From Mactromeris polynyma (lineage: Eukaryota > Mollusca > Bivalvia > Venerida > Mactridae): a DNA stretch of 64,000 bases. A program made the translations under genes and the position numbers. The notes beneath the pieces were generated by a model. It saw nothing but the letters and a program-made list of their open reading frames with translations. It did no database searches and had not been told where the DNA came from. Location: NCBI GenBank assembly GCA_032209605.1, contig JASFXZ010000007.1:24488264-24552263 (forward strand), given 5' to 3'. Below are positions 36,156 to 48,987 of this stretch, piece by piece (position 1 is the first letter of the stretch; each line of letters opens with the position of its first letter).

Positions 36156-37100
36156 TAGACGGTTATAGAAGCTCGTACTGAAGTACCAATCAATCAAAAT
36201 ATAATAATTAAAATTATTTATCTGTGAATTCTATTGATCTGTATTGATGAAATATCAACTCTCATACCGTTTGAACTTTGTCATTGTGAAAGTTGTCACG
36301 TTCTCCAGACTAAATGGCGTCATAAACAATCTCTCACATTCGCGATTGAGTGCTTTAAACGTTCTCTCGCGAATGCAAAGCTACTTAGAGATACGGTAAC
36401 TTTATGAAACCATTTGTTGAAAGAAAACCATTGACTCTGTACCGATTATCAACATAATCAATGACATGCTTTCAACAGCTTTGCCATTAATGTATCCTTA
36501 CTCAAAATATTTCACATGACCGATTCTATCATTAATGCCAAGCATTTAATGTAAGTGCTCAGTATAATATGAAGCATCTTAAAATACTACTAATAACAGA
36601 CAAAATATAAAACGTGTTCCTTTAGTAATAATTGTTCGTCTTACAACTATATTAACTGTATACAGATTGAAACTGACCTTACATAGTTAAGAGTGAAAAT
36701 TGTGTAGCTCAGTGGGCCGTTTCATTAGTTATATCGGGTAAAAGGGAACAGCCTCGCACAGGGAGGGACATAACAACAATAACAAAAGGACCATGTGCTA
36801 CCCACAAAAATATCATCAACAAATCAAATAACATGAAACCATCTTTCAAAATAGTTCTGGTATATAAGATACGTCCAATAGAATGTGTCTTGATAAAATC
36901 TTCCTAGATAACGGGTTTTGAAATGCGCAAATCTTGCTTTACATATATATGGTGAATTCCGTTTATTGGTCAGTTTGCAGTCAACCATAACACTAAAGGG
37001 TTATCTACAATTGTCTTGTTTGTGTCAGCTAGTAAGCAAGTATTTTGTATACACAACTTATGATTAATGAAGTTCATTGATTGCAAAGATCGCAAACAAT

Positions 37101-37176
37101 GCCGCCCATGACGGGATTTGAACCCGTGATCTTCGGGCCAGGAGTCAGGAGCTCTATCCATAGACCGCTATGCCCC
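37101..37176 (-). mobile_element. tRNA-Arg-like SINE head or tRNA pseudogene (A' copy)
   Basis: A' counterpart of 7305-7380, with the same intact T arm and unpaired anticodon stem. Confidence 0.6.
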
Positions 37177-37274
37177 TTCTTCCTCAGCTGTAGTTCATTT
37201 TAAGTAGTATTTAAGCTACAACTAAATCGCTCTGTTTAGAGCCTACTTGGGTAACTTGCAAATTAATGCATTTT

Positions 37275-37646
37275 AGATATCATTATGGTCTCCCATTTCT
37301 AATTTGATAGAGATTAGCATGGTGACTTGCAAGTGGTCTTGGTGAAAATGGGCACATAATCATAATAAGTTCTAAGGACATTATGTATGGATCATGTCAT
37401 ATCCAGTATTGAGTTAAGGGAAACTATTCAGACAAATCATGTTGTTCAAATTTAACTATAGCATTGTGATATCATCTTTCAACAATTTTCTCTTATGCTT
37501 GCTATCATTTTGACAAATTCTACGTTACATCGTTTCAAATGTAATAGACGAAGAAAATCCGTGTTAACGTGATCAAGTTGCCTTTACCGTGGGAAAGGAC
37601 TGCATTCTTAATGAAGACAAAACTATTAAAACAAATACCGCATTCA
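37275..37646. other. About 372-bp block present in A', absent in A
   Basis: A reads AATGCATT-GCGCAG (7,470) where A' has the block between AATGCATT and CATT-GCGCAG. The shared CATT fits either a microhomology deletion in A or an insertion in A'. There is no coding sequence. Confidence 0.7.
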
Positions 37647-38069
37647 TTGCGCAGTATCCACAATCGAGTTCTGCTGAAAGCGAAGACAAATTAAATCGCA
37701 AAATGTAAAATGTGATTGCGGTGTACATGGTAAATTTTAAACACTCATGTGTTTGCATTGTGCATTTCAATAAAAAAAATGCGCGACATGGCATTATTGT
37801 GCAAATCGTGTTTTAAAACGTGCCGTTCACAAAATTGTCTATATATTTGATTATTGGTACAACTTATGGTAATTGAAATTTTAATTTATTTTATCCGTGC
37901 CACAATGTTGAACATTTCGCCTATACTCAAATCAATTTCATCAAATAGTTTAGTCGATCATACAGTGCTTCTCAGTCGCCGAGTTCCTGATCAAATTTCA
38001 TACATACCTGATGATATCGAGGTACCCGATTAGTGTCATGTGGGTAATTGTAGGATTTGCGAGGTAGTA

Positions 38070-38275
38070 CATGTATGCGCCATTTAAACCTGGTTTAAAT
38101 TCCCAGTGGTGTTTTTTTGCAGCTGACTTGTTCCAATGCGGTGCACCTATTTTGCCTATCATTTATGTTTGTGTCTCGTCCAATTTTACGTTGGATTCGT
38201 TTAATGTGAATATATTTCAATGTTACCAAGTTCTGTTGATGTTGCTTTGCACTTTGTATGTGACCTTCTATTGAA
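38070..38275 (+). repeat. Dispersed repeat family 2 (A' copy)
   Basis: Counterpart of 7890-8100; small indels break the frame between the two copies, so it is not coding. Confidence 0.55.
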
Positions 38276-39131
38276 TACAAAACACATTCTTTCATGAGAA
38301 AGTATTTACAGTTGGAATAAATGTTGTATAGTCTATACCGCACCGAAACGTAATTGCCAAATGTCAAACGTGGACTAAACGAAGTTTGCATACTGTTCCG
38401 ACGAGTGAAACAATTAATTTAATGGAAACCTGCTGAAGTTACGAGACATTTTGTGAATTTTGTGTGTTTCTTGATTTAAAGATTGTTCTGACGGTGTATG
38501 CCTAGTAGTTCTCGTTATGTCAGGATTATAACCCTTCCTTATAAACATATTTATCAGTTTGACGAATAACTGATTAAAGTTACAACTGTTATGAATTTTT
38601 TATATTAGATCTCCATAAAAAATGGGTTAACCTTGTTTGTCCACGACTTTTGTGTTTCAATGTTTCTAAGAATTGCCATCCCACAGTGTAAATCATAATG
38701 CTATTGAATTTGATATTTCCTGCCTGCAGTTCCTGTCTTTTCATCAGGTACAGAGATATCCACGTGTAATCGAAAAATGAAAAACGAAACCAAAACAAAA
38801 TATTCGTTCATGTTACGTTCGGAGTGAATTAGTTATGCGTTTGTAATTTAATTTCAAATTTATGTATGATATTAATATTGTACACGTACGTGTTTTACTA
38901 TTGTTTTAAATACACATATGTCAGATAAGTAGTTCAGCTATATTATTAAATATTTAATCCACAGACAAACTCCATGAGAACACGGTGGTCGTGTTAAACC
39001 ACATTGCCGTTTTGGCTTCTTGATCTGAACATCTTTGAAGGAATGTACTTTAAATCGAATACAATATTTCTCTTGCCAATCATCCACATAAAGTTTATGA
39101 ATAATTGAATCGTGAATCCCTTTATTATTTA

Positions 39132-39206
39132 TTTAAAGACCACAATATTTCTTGTTTACGGAACTACTGTTTCTTTAAAGACCACAGTATTTCTTGTTTA
39201 CGGAAC
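39132..39206 (+). repeat. 42-bp tandem duplication in A'
   Basis: Same two-unit arrangement as at 11,201-11,275. Confidence 0.8.
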
Positions 39207-39509
39207 TCCGCAATGAATTACTTTGCATATTTCATAGTACTTTTTATTATCTATTGCTGAGAGCTTGAACCAGCATTATAGGCGACCATTCCCTGGAAAG
39301 TAACTGCAATTAAATTGTCGCCTGTTTTTTACGTGTTTTCTCTGTCCTCATATTTTACTACAACCCTGTTAAAGCAGACCAATTATGATCAGTGAAATAC
39401 GATTCGGTTAATCTCAAACTCCATATATTTACATAGAGATGTAATAACAAGACACTTTACACGAACTTAATATGTCACATTAACGCAACATTAACAGGTA
39501 CTTGCATAT

Positions 39510-39575
39510 TAATGAAGGCTTAGGTTGGTACAGAGAACCCAACATTCATAAGACAATGCATCATGCCAATAAAAC
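39510..39575 (-). repeat. Dispersed repeat family 1, short fragment (A' copy)
   Basis: Counterpart of 11620-11690, diverged. Confidence 0.4.
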
Positions 39576-41306
39576 CACAGTGGCGACATTTATTGTTATT
39601 AATCACTACATGTACTAGATTAAAAAGGATTTACAAAAATAGCGATAGCGGTTTATCGATAATGTCCATGTACTACATTAAGCAAGAAAACTAGTTGCAG
39701 AGCTTAATTCGTCTTGTCTCGATCATCTGCGATCAAATTCGGTGGACTAATGGATGATGATAACAGGACGGTAAATGTCTTCTTCATACACTTTCACCTT
39801 CGTAATAAAAGAAAAAAATCGCTCTTTTAATAAATAATTGGCATACATATTCAGCCGTCTGTGTTATTTTTGTTTATTTGTAACTATTATATACATAATG
39901 ATCACATATCACAATAACATATTATGAATTCAGTACGTGACTGATGAGAACACTTTGAATGTATGGTTCCAATTTATATCATTTTGTTTATCGCATACTG
40001 TATAGGTGGATAATATCGCATGTTAAAAAGTTTACGAATTGCCGATTCCAGACGTTTCGCGTGCGGAAATGTTTGCGAATCGCCGAAATCGCTTAGTTTA
40101 TAATATCTACACATCGTATCGCTATTAGATAATTGGTTGAACGTGTTGTTAGAGTCTGCGTTGATGTTAAGATTCTGTGATGCTTACGATATTATTAAAT
40201 TTACTCATTTGTCGTTCATCTATGTACAATGCAACTGGCACCTGAAGTGACAAAACATTTTTAGAACTTTTGATTTTCATGTTATCAGGTTTTTAATTTA
40301 CAAATAGAAGATATCTAGTAGAAGCAATGCTTTTTTATCATACACTTTCATCACACAACCATCACATTCACAAGCTCGGCTTCTTCGTTCATGTTTGTTG
40401 ATATATACCGTACATTACATGGTTGATATAATACAATCTGCTAGATGAAACGTAAACGACTTGACACAGCTACCATTCATATCATCCTTGATTTGATATT
40501 TTTACTAACAACGATTTATTACTTTGATATTCTTGTTGTGTCGTGCACTTAATAATGTGGTGGTGTTTAATTTACATGCCCAGGCCCTTCTGGTAGCATT
40601 TTTGAGTCACCACCCTGCGTGTGCATTCTCTCATTTCGTTTATCTGAATCTGTATACGGAATGTCTGATTTGTGAATGTGCCCTTCGTGATCTGCATCTT
40701 ATCATTTGACGAAAATGTAGTTGATCACTGGAGTATTGAAATAATGTACATTTACAACAAGAAATATCTTGAAAAAAGATGGTCGGCTCAATTTGCAGGT
40801 TAAGACTTGTTGCACAACATAAAGAATTGCCGAGATGTTAAGATTGCAGTCACTCCGGATCCAAAATGGATTTCGGTAAATTTACCGAAATTCACTGAAT
40901 TGTGGTAAGGTAACGCACCCCTTATCGAAAGGTTAACCATCCGCGTCGAGGTTACAAAATGTACAAACATATTTCGGTTGAACAGAAGTTGGTTTAGTGG
41001 TTAACGTAAGCTTTTATTGGTTTACACAACACTAATATGCAAATAGCTAAGCCATGTTAGTACGGCTGCCCCGAAAAAGGACAGACACCAGACAGCAACC
41101 ACACAACACAGTAGAAAACACGTCATGTAACAAAGGCGTGACTTGGTTGATTTTTCGGTTATATTGGATTGTAGTACTATGTTTTATTATATGATGACGT
41201 CGGCATAAATCAATCAACATCCTGGCAATTGATGCACTTTATTGCGGTTGCATACACAAAGCTATTAACAACCATTGCATGCAAATTATCTTCCGGCATT
41301 GTTATA

Positions 41307-43206
41307 CACCCTTTCAATTATACCGTAAATAGAATTATCTGCCCTTCGATGACGTCATTAGAGGATAAACAATTACTATAACGGTAATATTTAGAGCGCG
41401 AAATGGCGACGTAACCAATTTTTCGGCGATGGAATGAAAGATAAGGTATGTTACAGATGTAATTTGTTTTAGGATGTATTTTGAGATATATAAAAAAACT
41501 TATACCTAATGGATTTTGCGAAATTGCTTTAGTTGGATGCTTAATACTTGTTTGTCACATAATTTTGCGACATACTGGGAATTTTTATTTCACAAACTCA
41601 GTTCGTTAATATGGACTTGGAAGACCGTATTTTGATGTTATTAATTGGTAATGTGAAATCGTACGTATGTCTGAAGAAGAACCATACATATTTTTCGTCA
41701 TTTCAGTCATGGACCGTCATATGAAAGAACATGGATATAGCCAAAAGACCTCAATACCACAGATGTTATCAGCAGACGCACTGTCTAAAACAATATATTT
41801 ATGTAAAAAAAAAATATGAAACTCACTGTCTGTTTGGTTATTCCTACTCACATTAAATATAGATTGTTTATAGTCACTTTTAAAAGAAATCTCTTCTGAA
41901 AACGAGACATAGCGCTATAATCCATCAATTATTTTTAGACGTCTTTCGTGGCTGGCTGGCCATTTAGTTTCAATGTTCAAACAATTTCTGTGTTCTCGTA
42001 TGAATTGATAATTGACAGTTATTAATTGCTTTTCTTGTATTTTAATTAATTTGATTGGTGGATGCCTATTGTTTTGCAATTCCTAAACCACGCCCTCGGC
42101 AGATCAGTTCTACTGGTCACTACTGTAATTGAAAATTGCCCTAGGTGTCAGCTGTAAAAACACAAGAGTCATAAAACCCCAGGAGATCTTTATTATATGT
42201 GTTAATTCATATATTGCTATTTCCTGTTTGATAGAATTAGTGCCTTTGATAATTGAAATGATTAGGTCATATCAGTCTGTGATCTCAATTTGTAATACAC
42301 ACAATGAGATTACTGTCTGTCACCCAAAAATATTTATACTTCAAAGATTTAGCCAGCCTCTTCCGACATTTTTGAATGTTAATTCATGTTCAGAATTAAA
42401 TTGATGCCAAAACCCTTGTCTCACACAGACAATAAAGACATTGATTTGACCTACTTAATTCATATTTTGCACACGCTTGTGCTGGGTAAAATAGACGACT
42501 TGTGTACACAAAACATGACATGCTGGCGTGATCTACATCATTTGTTTAGTTGATCTTTACACATTTACATGATTATGTAAGCCTTGATTGTTCTTCACAG
42601 CAGCCTTTTTAAAATATTTTATTGACATGAAAGTGTATTAAGTACAATTAGACTTCGATGAAAATATCAAAAAATGAAGCCGAAAATTACCGACTTGTTT
42701 TGAAAGAGTTATGAAGCATTAATGCTCTGAAAATTTCTTTAACTGGGATTGTTTGATCACCGTTTATGGAATAACTTTTAATATTAACCACATATTTTTT
42801 AAGGATTTGTCATCTTAAACGATTGCTTTTTGCATTGGAGTAAGTTAAATATATGGTACTTGTTGTGAAAATCAGAGAATTTATAGGAAACTAACCGCGA
42901 GTATGTGAAAAAAATACGCTCCCCGTGTGCAGCGTTAGTTCGTTTCATATGATTTTTTGAATGCTGTTAATGCAAAAACTTTAATATATTATAACCTAAT
43001 ACTTTCTGTATAGCTCTACTTTGACAAATAAAATGTCCGATTTTTACGAAAACATTAATTAATTTGCGCAACGCATAGACTTTTGTTGACGTGCAGCGTT
43101 AGTAAGCAGCACTGGTCGTTTTGGAAATATTTTTATCCTCGCATTACGTCACGTCCGGTAGGAGGCGCAACTCTTAGGCGACTTAAATCGATTAATTGAA
43201 AGGGTG
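41307..43206. mobile_element. 1.9-kb terminal-inverted-repeat element, non-autonomous
   Basis: Ends match as inverted repeats beginning CACCCTTTCAATTA, with a second matching block further in (GACGTCATTAGAGGATAAA on the left, GACGTAATGCGAGGATAAA on the inverted right). It is flanked by TA. X2 has the empty site (about 51,739-51,745, GTTATTG). No transposase frame was recognised inside; superfamily is unassigned (TA would fit Tc1/mariner). Confidence 0.75.
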
Positions 43207-44394
43207 TATTGCCGTTATACCATGGAATGATTGTTGTTTTCCCCCCACTCACCGTCTCTGTGTCCATAGTAATTAGGCATGATGTTTCTATTTTGGAAAC
43301 ATATGTCATTAAGGATCGTGTGACCGATCTGTTTTTGACTTTCTTTGGCAATGGTATCATTATAATGGTTAATCTGTTTGTACTAGTGATCTTTTAGCTA
43401 GTGGCTGAGTGGATATTGTAAGTACATCTGCACTTTGACTTGTTTTACATCGATATGGTTATGTTGTTGTCAAAATATACTTTACAGATTCAATAAATAA
43501 TTAAATAGTGAATTTGTTGAGACAATAAGTTGCTACAATGAACTCCTTAACACTTAAGCTGATCAAGAAGAATTCAGCATACTCGAAACATTGATGCAGC
43601 TGCCAATGGTGGGATTAGACGTTATTACTGGCTGAGCCATCGAGAGCGATGAATATAAGCTCTATGAACTTGTTTAACAATTAAGATTCGAGTGATATTG
43701 CCCTGCAAGTTTGTGTATTTCTCTTCTCCTTCTTTTCATTTATATGTCCTACTGTTCAAGCTTAAATTTGGTACTGAGTCAAGAGATATTCAAAGAGAAA
43801 ATATTGCAATCAATTTCAATCCATTAATGGATTGTTTTTTGTTTAGAAGTGCACCTTCAATTAAACTTTTATTAATGGTCACGAGAAAGCTTGATTTGTA
43901 GAATTCGACGTAATTTCAAAAAAATTCTTATCTAATAGTTTGCACTATTGGTGTCTGTTTCCGGTGTAATGGAAAGTCAGGCCTTATGAACACTCTCAAC
44001 AGAACGTTTGTATTTTTGATTATCCAATTTTCGTTTTTAATTAACTATTTATTACAACATGTCATAGTATTAAGAATAACAATGAAGATAACGACAGTCA
44101 TTGATTACATCACTGATGCTGTTAAATTGATTCTATTATTGATATCGACTTTAGCAGCATGCATTACACACTTGCTTGAAATTGTTTGTTATCTGGGCCT
44201 TGGATTTGAATACTGAGTGTAATTATCCGTTATAATGATCGCTAATCAGACGTATGATGATCCCGACCATTTCGAGGAATATTCAAGTGACGAGGTGACA
44301 CCTTTCAGCTTTCTATTTGAGCACTTACAGTGCCAGTTCACGTTATACTTGGTTATTTTACATCTATTATGAAACATGTTTACAATGTATCCTT

Positions 44395-44550
44395 AATACT
44401 CTCGATGACGTCTCCCTAAGGTATTAGCAACCCCTCGCGCCTAACTCAGGAACGGAGAAATACGAGTTTCAACCTCGCCCTAAGTGGAACTCGAACTCAC
44501 GATCTTCTGATAAGGAGTGAGACGCTCTACCCCTTGACCCCTTTGTTCCC
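44395..44550 (-). mobile_element. tRNA-derived SINE in X1
   Basis: The minus strand begins with a tRNA-like head (box A-like GTCAAGGGGTAGAGCG, box B-like GTGAGTTCGAGTTCCAC) followed by an unrelated body. X2 lacks it. Confidence 0.6.
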
Positions 44551-45209
44551 AGTTTAATCTTTCTAAATAGAGACATAATCGTATAAACCATCGCTTTGGC
44601 CATTCGATTGAAATTTTGTTATCGTAGCTGGGTGATATTCATAAACTTCACATTAACATTATCGTCAGTGTCTATCTAAGTGCAAGAAGAAGTGCAGGAA
44701 ATGTAACCTACCCGAAGTATGACCTCCGCCCGTAGACCACTTGAGTAGTAAATAAGATTAGTTATTAAAGTGATAACAATTAGACGTGAATCAGCAATGT
44801 TTGAATTGCGCGCGAGCACACTGGCCTAATCAACTATATAAACGATGACCTCAAACATCTGTTTACCAAAACATTTGTAAATGCCAACTTTAATTGTTTA
44901 CCGTACGATGTATAAAGATCCAGCATAAACGTAAGATCAAGATACAAATCCGTTCAATATTATTGATGTCAACCGAATGTCTAGCTTGTCTTCTATAAAT
45001 ATCAAGCTGACAACTTTATCTTCTATGGCATTGACAACAATTACCAAAGATTACTATTTGTGAGGCGCTCAATTTATGAGACTGCATTTGTTCGTCATTA
45101 TTTATTTGTACTGACAGATCGTTTCGTATGTTGTAGACCAGCTTACAATCCAAATTCCTTTGGGATACATCGTAATTTTGGCAAAACATCAAGACAATAT
45201 CGCCCAGTA

Positions 45210-45632
45210 TTTTTTTGCTGACAGTTCCAAGGCTGTAATTCGCTATATGATTGTTGTTTATGTTTGTGTTATGAATGTGTTTTGTATTTCCCTTTCCCCT
45301 GTGCAATTATGTCACTTTATACAGTGTTCAGATTGTTTCCTGTCCAGTTTTGGCCTATTAAGGCCAGTTGTCTTGACTTGTCCTGTGATCTTTTCCATCC
45401 ATTTATTCAAACCTCCCCCTCCCTTTACTGTCCACTTTGATTCTCCTAGTTATTCTTTGTGGTCTGCTGGGCCATTCCTTGTGCCTCAGTTCCTTAATAT
45501 GTGTACCGTTTGACCTCCTTTAGTGCCTTATGTTTTGTGGATTGTTGTTTTTCCGGAGATCTGCGTGGGGAGGCACTGTGTTACATGTATGTATGTGGCT
45601 TGCCCTGTAGTTACGTATTCTCTCTATTTTGT
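45210..45632 (+). repeat. Dispersed repeat family 1, long copy with empty site in X2
   Basis: Begins near GACAGTTCCAAGGCTGTAAT and ends CTCTCTATTTTGTTA. X2 is uninterrupted here (about 53,425), which delimits the family's full length at about 425 bp. Confidence 0.75.
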
Positions 45633-45734
45633 TAAACTTCTATTGCCTATATAAAGGCCATAATTTCAACCGCGGTTGAGTACAATGTTCCCCGTGTCAA
45701 CTCGACCGATGATAAATATGTAGGTATTTCTCAC

Positions 45735-45941
45735 CCCTTAGTTTATGTTGAAGTGTAGCCAATTGCTCATGAAAGAACAGGTTAGCACTGGCTTGTACAT
45801 CATTAGCATTCAGCTCATTACTGATAAAGGTAAATAAATATGAAAAATCCGTTTTGTCGTCTTCTTTTTTGTACATCTCTTTTCGTGTCAAAATATTCAA
45901 AGCTGGGCGGTAGCGTTTCAATGATAGAATATATGCTTTAA
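45735..45941 (-). CDS. Possible orphan internal exon (207 bp, phase 1 to phase 1)
   Basis: On the minus strand an open frame of 69 codons is bounded by an acceptor (GCCTTACAG before 45941) and a consensus donor (AAGGG|GTGAGA after 45735). The frame enters and leaves in phase 1. The residues are charged and coding-like (KRYRPALNILTRKEMYKK, then KTDFSYLFTFISNELN, then FFHEQLATLQHKLRG), unlike noise frames here. The surrounding block is missing from X2, so it is an insertion or an X2 deletion. No partner exons were found on either side. The protein is not recognised; it could be a captured exon or part of a transposable-element gene. Confidence 0.3.
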
Positions 45942-46734
45942 CTGTAAGGCAAATGCCCCATTCTTTCTATCTTTTGTATGTCTTTTATATCCAATGGTGT
46001 ATACTTAAAGGCTTTAAAACGCAAATTAAGAATTTTACGTCTTTTGTAATATCTTCGAGAATTTACTAGACAAAACGTTATAAGTCAACGAATTTATTGT
46101 TCTACAAGACTCTTACCAGTCCATATAAAACAGATATTGTTTACTACCGACAACGAAACGAAATGTACTTATATTTCCTAGAAACGAGGTTCATATAATG
46201 CCAGACAATATAATTGTACTGATTTGTTCACTGAATTAAGAAGATGTATGATAAAATCGATTGTGACGAGCCGTAAAGTATTATTATTATATTCGTAGGA
46301 AACTACTAGCATAGCAAATCAGATTAAACTGGAGATTAATTAGTAATCAACATCAGAGTAATATGCCATGAATTTATCTGTCAAATGACCATTGAAAATT
46401 TGACAATTTAACAGAATACTGTTCGCAATAGTTTACCATTTAAAGATGTTACTAATTTATGTAATCACAATGATGCTGATACATTTTTATCATGAGTATA
46501 TTTTCACAAATACATGACTATAACATGTACATACTAAAATGGGAGATTAACATAATGTTAATACTTATTATAATGGACCTTCATTCATGAATAAGTATTA
46601 GTTCAAATATTAGGTTCCATGTATATTCCTGAGATGTTTTGACATAAAGTACAACATTTACAGACAGCATCTCAAATATTGTAGTGATAATAGTATGATA
46701 TAATGGTCAAGGAAGTCTTGAAGTCAATAAAGAA

Positions 46735-46965
46735 ATATTAAGTTGGCACAAGGAACGCCACATATACAAGGCAATGTCTCCCCACAAAGATCTCTGGGAA
46801 TATGATCCGTCGAAACATAAGGGATTGAGGAGGTGTAAGGATAAACATCTACGTAATGGGTTTGAAAGAGTTGTCTGGGTGACAAAAAACAACCATCGTG
46901 GAGAATTTATGTGGTAAACAAGGGGATGGGATGGAATGGAAGGAATACACCACATGACAAACTAA
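46735..46965 (-). repeat. Dispersed repeat family 1, inverted copy
   Basis: AAGGAACGCCACATATACAA at its low end, then the family body in reverse. It sits at the outer end of X1. Confidence 0.65.
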
Positions 46966-46969
46966 GAAA

Positions 46970-48005
46970 GCATTTGGCCACGGGCCGAAAGGGAGCAATA
47001 TTTAACGTATTCATTGTTCGCTATTTGCTTTCAAAGGTACGAAATGTATGTTTGTTTACATCCAAAGTTGTTTGGTCATGCACCAGTAACCCTTCTTAGC
47101 ATATATGGTTCGTGGAAAAACGAAGACTAGTAACTGTTACTATCGTTCTGTTTTCAAATAATGATGAACCTGACTAGCCAAACTATTCCATCCATTGATA
47201 TATCTTTCTAAATTGTATTTTAATATGTTTATGTTTTATTTATATGTTCACTTAACTTTGACCTAAAAATATACATGTATGTGTTTTTCAATTTACGAAT
47301 ATTTCAGATGTTTCGCTCGTTTATTCAAACGGTACATATATATTTTCATATATATACATTTCATATGCTTGAGTCATTTTCTAGTCTTCAAAAATAATGG
47401 ACGTAAGTTGGCATTTTATTGTCCAGAATTCACTCATCTGATGGTTGTTCTGAGGGTGGTTACGCTATCAAAAAGGTTTCTTAATACACACTACAAGTTG
47501 TATTCTAGTTTGAATGCAATGGGACTACATACCACTTTAATAGATAACAATATTAAGTTCAACATGTTACTGTAATATAATATCTTTTCGCATTGCTTCA
47601 TACCTTTTCCATTCATTAAGTTAATTAAATTTCTTTATGTTGCAATACACAGACATGGCTTAACTATACCAAAAATATGTAGATCATTAATTTCGTATGC
47701 ATAGACACATTCCTGAAAAATCTCAAATCTAGGTCAACACTTTTATCCATTCACCTCTGTCTTAAAATTTAATCAACGGTCTATATAATTATGTAATGCA
47801 GTATTGATGTTTTTTTATAATCATCATTTTATATGTTGTTTACGTCACAGAAACACCAAACATCATGTTCAATATCTATTTCATTTTTTCTGCTTTTGAC
47901 TGTACTTGACCCAAAGCTGAATGTCAATGCAAAAAGAAGGTGTACTCGTATATCAATTTGCATATGCGAGTCGACTTGTGTGTCAGTATACCATTTGGTT
48001 TCTGA
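46970..48005. other. Non-coding stretch with no recognised feature
   Basis: Between the inverted family-1 copy and the first molluscan-style repeat I see only AT-rich sequence with short, biased frames. Confidence 0.5.
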
Positions 48006-48009
48006 TAAT

Positions 48010-48200
48010 AAAATGGAGAATTATTGATTAAATCTTCATAGGATGTTTGCATATGAGGGCATATATATCTCATATGGGTTTGGGCGTTTGTAGGATGAAG
48101 GTCAATGGCACAGTGATCTCGAGACTGAACACGGTTTTCGATCAAATGACGTCTGCAGATTTTGCATTTGGCTCACTGCAGAACACAGACGTCACTTTGA
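48010..48200 (+). repeat. Molluscan-style interspersed repeat
   Basis: The motif GGTCAATGGCACAGTGATCT after TATGGGTTTGGG looks like the very common molluscan repeat with a 'GGTCAA..CACAGTGA' core. Frames on both strands here are not taken as genes. Confidence 0.4.
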
Positions 48201-48339
48201 TATATATTTTACCTATCACAATAGTCTATAAAAAACACGTTGTTATGTCAGTATATTAAATAAAATAGGAGTTAAACACACAAGACTGTATACAATTGGT
48301 ATAGACATTAAGAAGGATGGATGTAAACAGTACTTTAAT

Positions 48340-48660
48340 GTTGATTATATGCCAAGTTTCAATGCAATCCATTGAAAACTAAAGTATTTTGCTACATAGA
48401 CTATGAAGTTACTACATGTGTTCTAAAAGGAGACTTCAGTTCAAAGGGACAGAATACTAAAACATTTTGATGGATGCACAGCACATTTATGTCCTCCACA
48501 TCTACAGATCATGTATCATGGTATGATGGTACTTGTATTATCAAACTGCATTGTAATCCCTTGAAAACTGAAGAAGTAAGTTAGCCACACAAACTACATA
48601 ATAATTATGTTGTATATTGGACAGAACAAACAATCGACCGACATGCAGACAGGATGACAA
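48340..48660 (+). repeat. Interspersed repeat with two related units
   Basis: CAATGCAATCCATTGAAAACT (48,361) and CATTGTAATCCCTTGAAAACT (about 48,550) are about 190 bp apart in the same orientation, followed by CGACATGCAGACAGGATGAC. No coding sequence is seen. Confidence 0.5.
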
Positions 48661-48987
48661 TAAAACTAAAAGTATGTTTCTGAAAATCGTCGATATTCAA
48701 CGGAACGATGAAGGAAAATTGCATTTCTCATGATTTCAATATACGTATAATTGTTCGTTGCATATATTATATGTTGCACCGTTTTCTTGTATACGTATCT
48801 CTGCCTACTGCTATCGTCCGCTGAGTTACCTGTCTACTGTACACTATATTATACTATCGTCCGTTAGCTTTCAATGTGTTCAGTGCTCTTCGCGCGTGAT
48901 ACGGCTGCGGCATAGGCAGACGTTTTTTCTGTAATTTGCAATATTTAATCAGCAAGTTTCTTTGGGGTTCTTTCTTTTGCGTAAGTG

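Larger units (their letters stand above)
29290..40560. repeat. Segmental duplication A'
   Basis: Second copy of A. Near its start it has about 107 bp (about 29,352-29,459) that A lacks at position 71-85. Its last part continues without a break into the sequence shared with X2 (49,177 onward), whereas A breaks off at about 12,565 against the inverted-repeat arm. Confidence 0.9.
38780..46720. repeat. Older segmental duplication X1
   Basis: Shares a long, interrupted, diverged collinear match with 49,177-55,090. Anchors include 41,090-41,275 with 51,470-51,680, 43,210-43,330 with 51,750-51,870, and 46,200-46,380 with 54,620-54,800. X1 carries insertions absent from X2: the 1.9-kb TIR element, a SINE near 44,395-44,550, a family-1 repeat at 45,210-45,632 and about 230 bp at 45,720-45,945. 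Confidence 0.8.

Noticed and set aside
47279..47575. 98-codon open frame
   Set aside because: Composition is AT-driven (Tyr, Ile, Phe, Lys) with no recognisable motif or splice context.
48047..48259. Open frames on both strands
   Set aside because: The sequence matches the style of a common molluscan interspersed repeat with the GGTCAA..CACAGTGA core.
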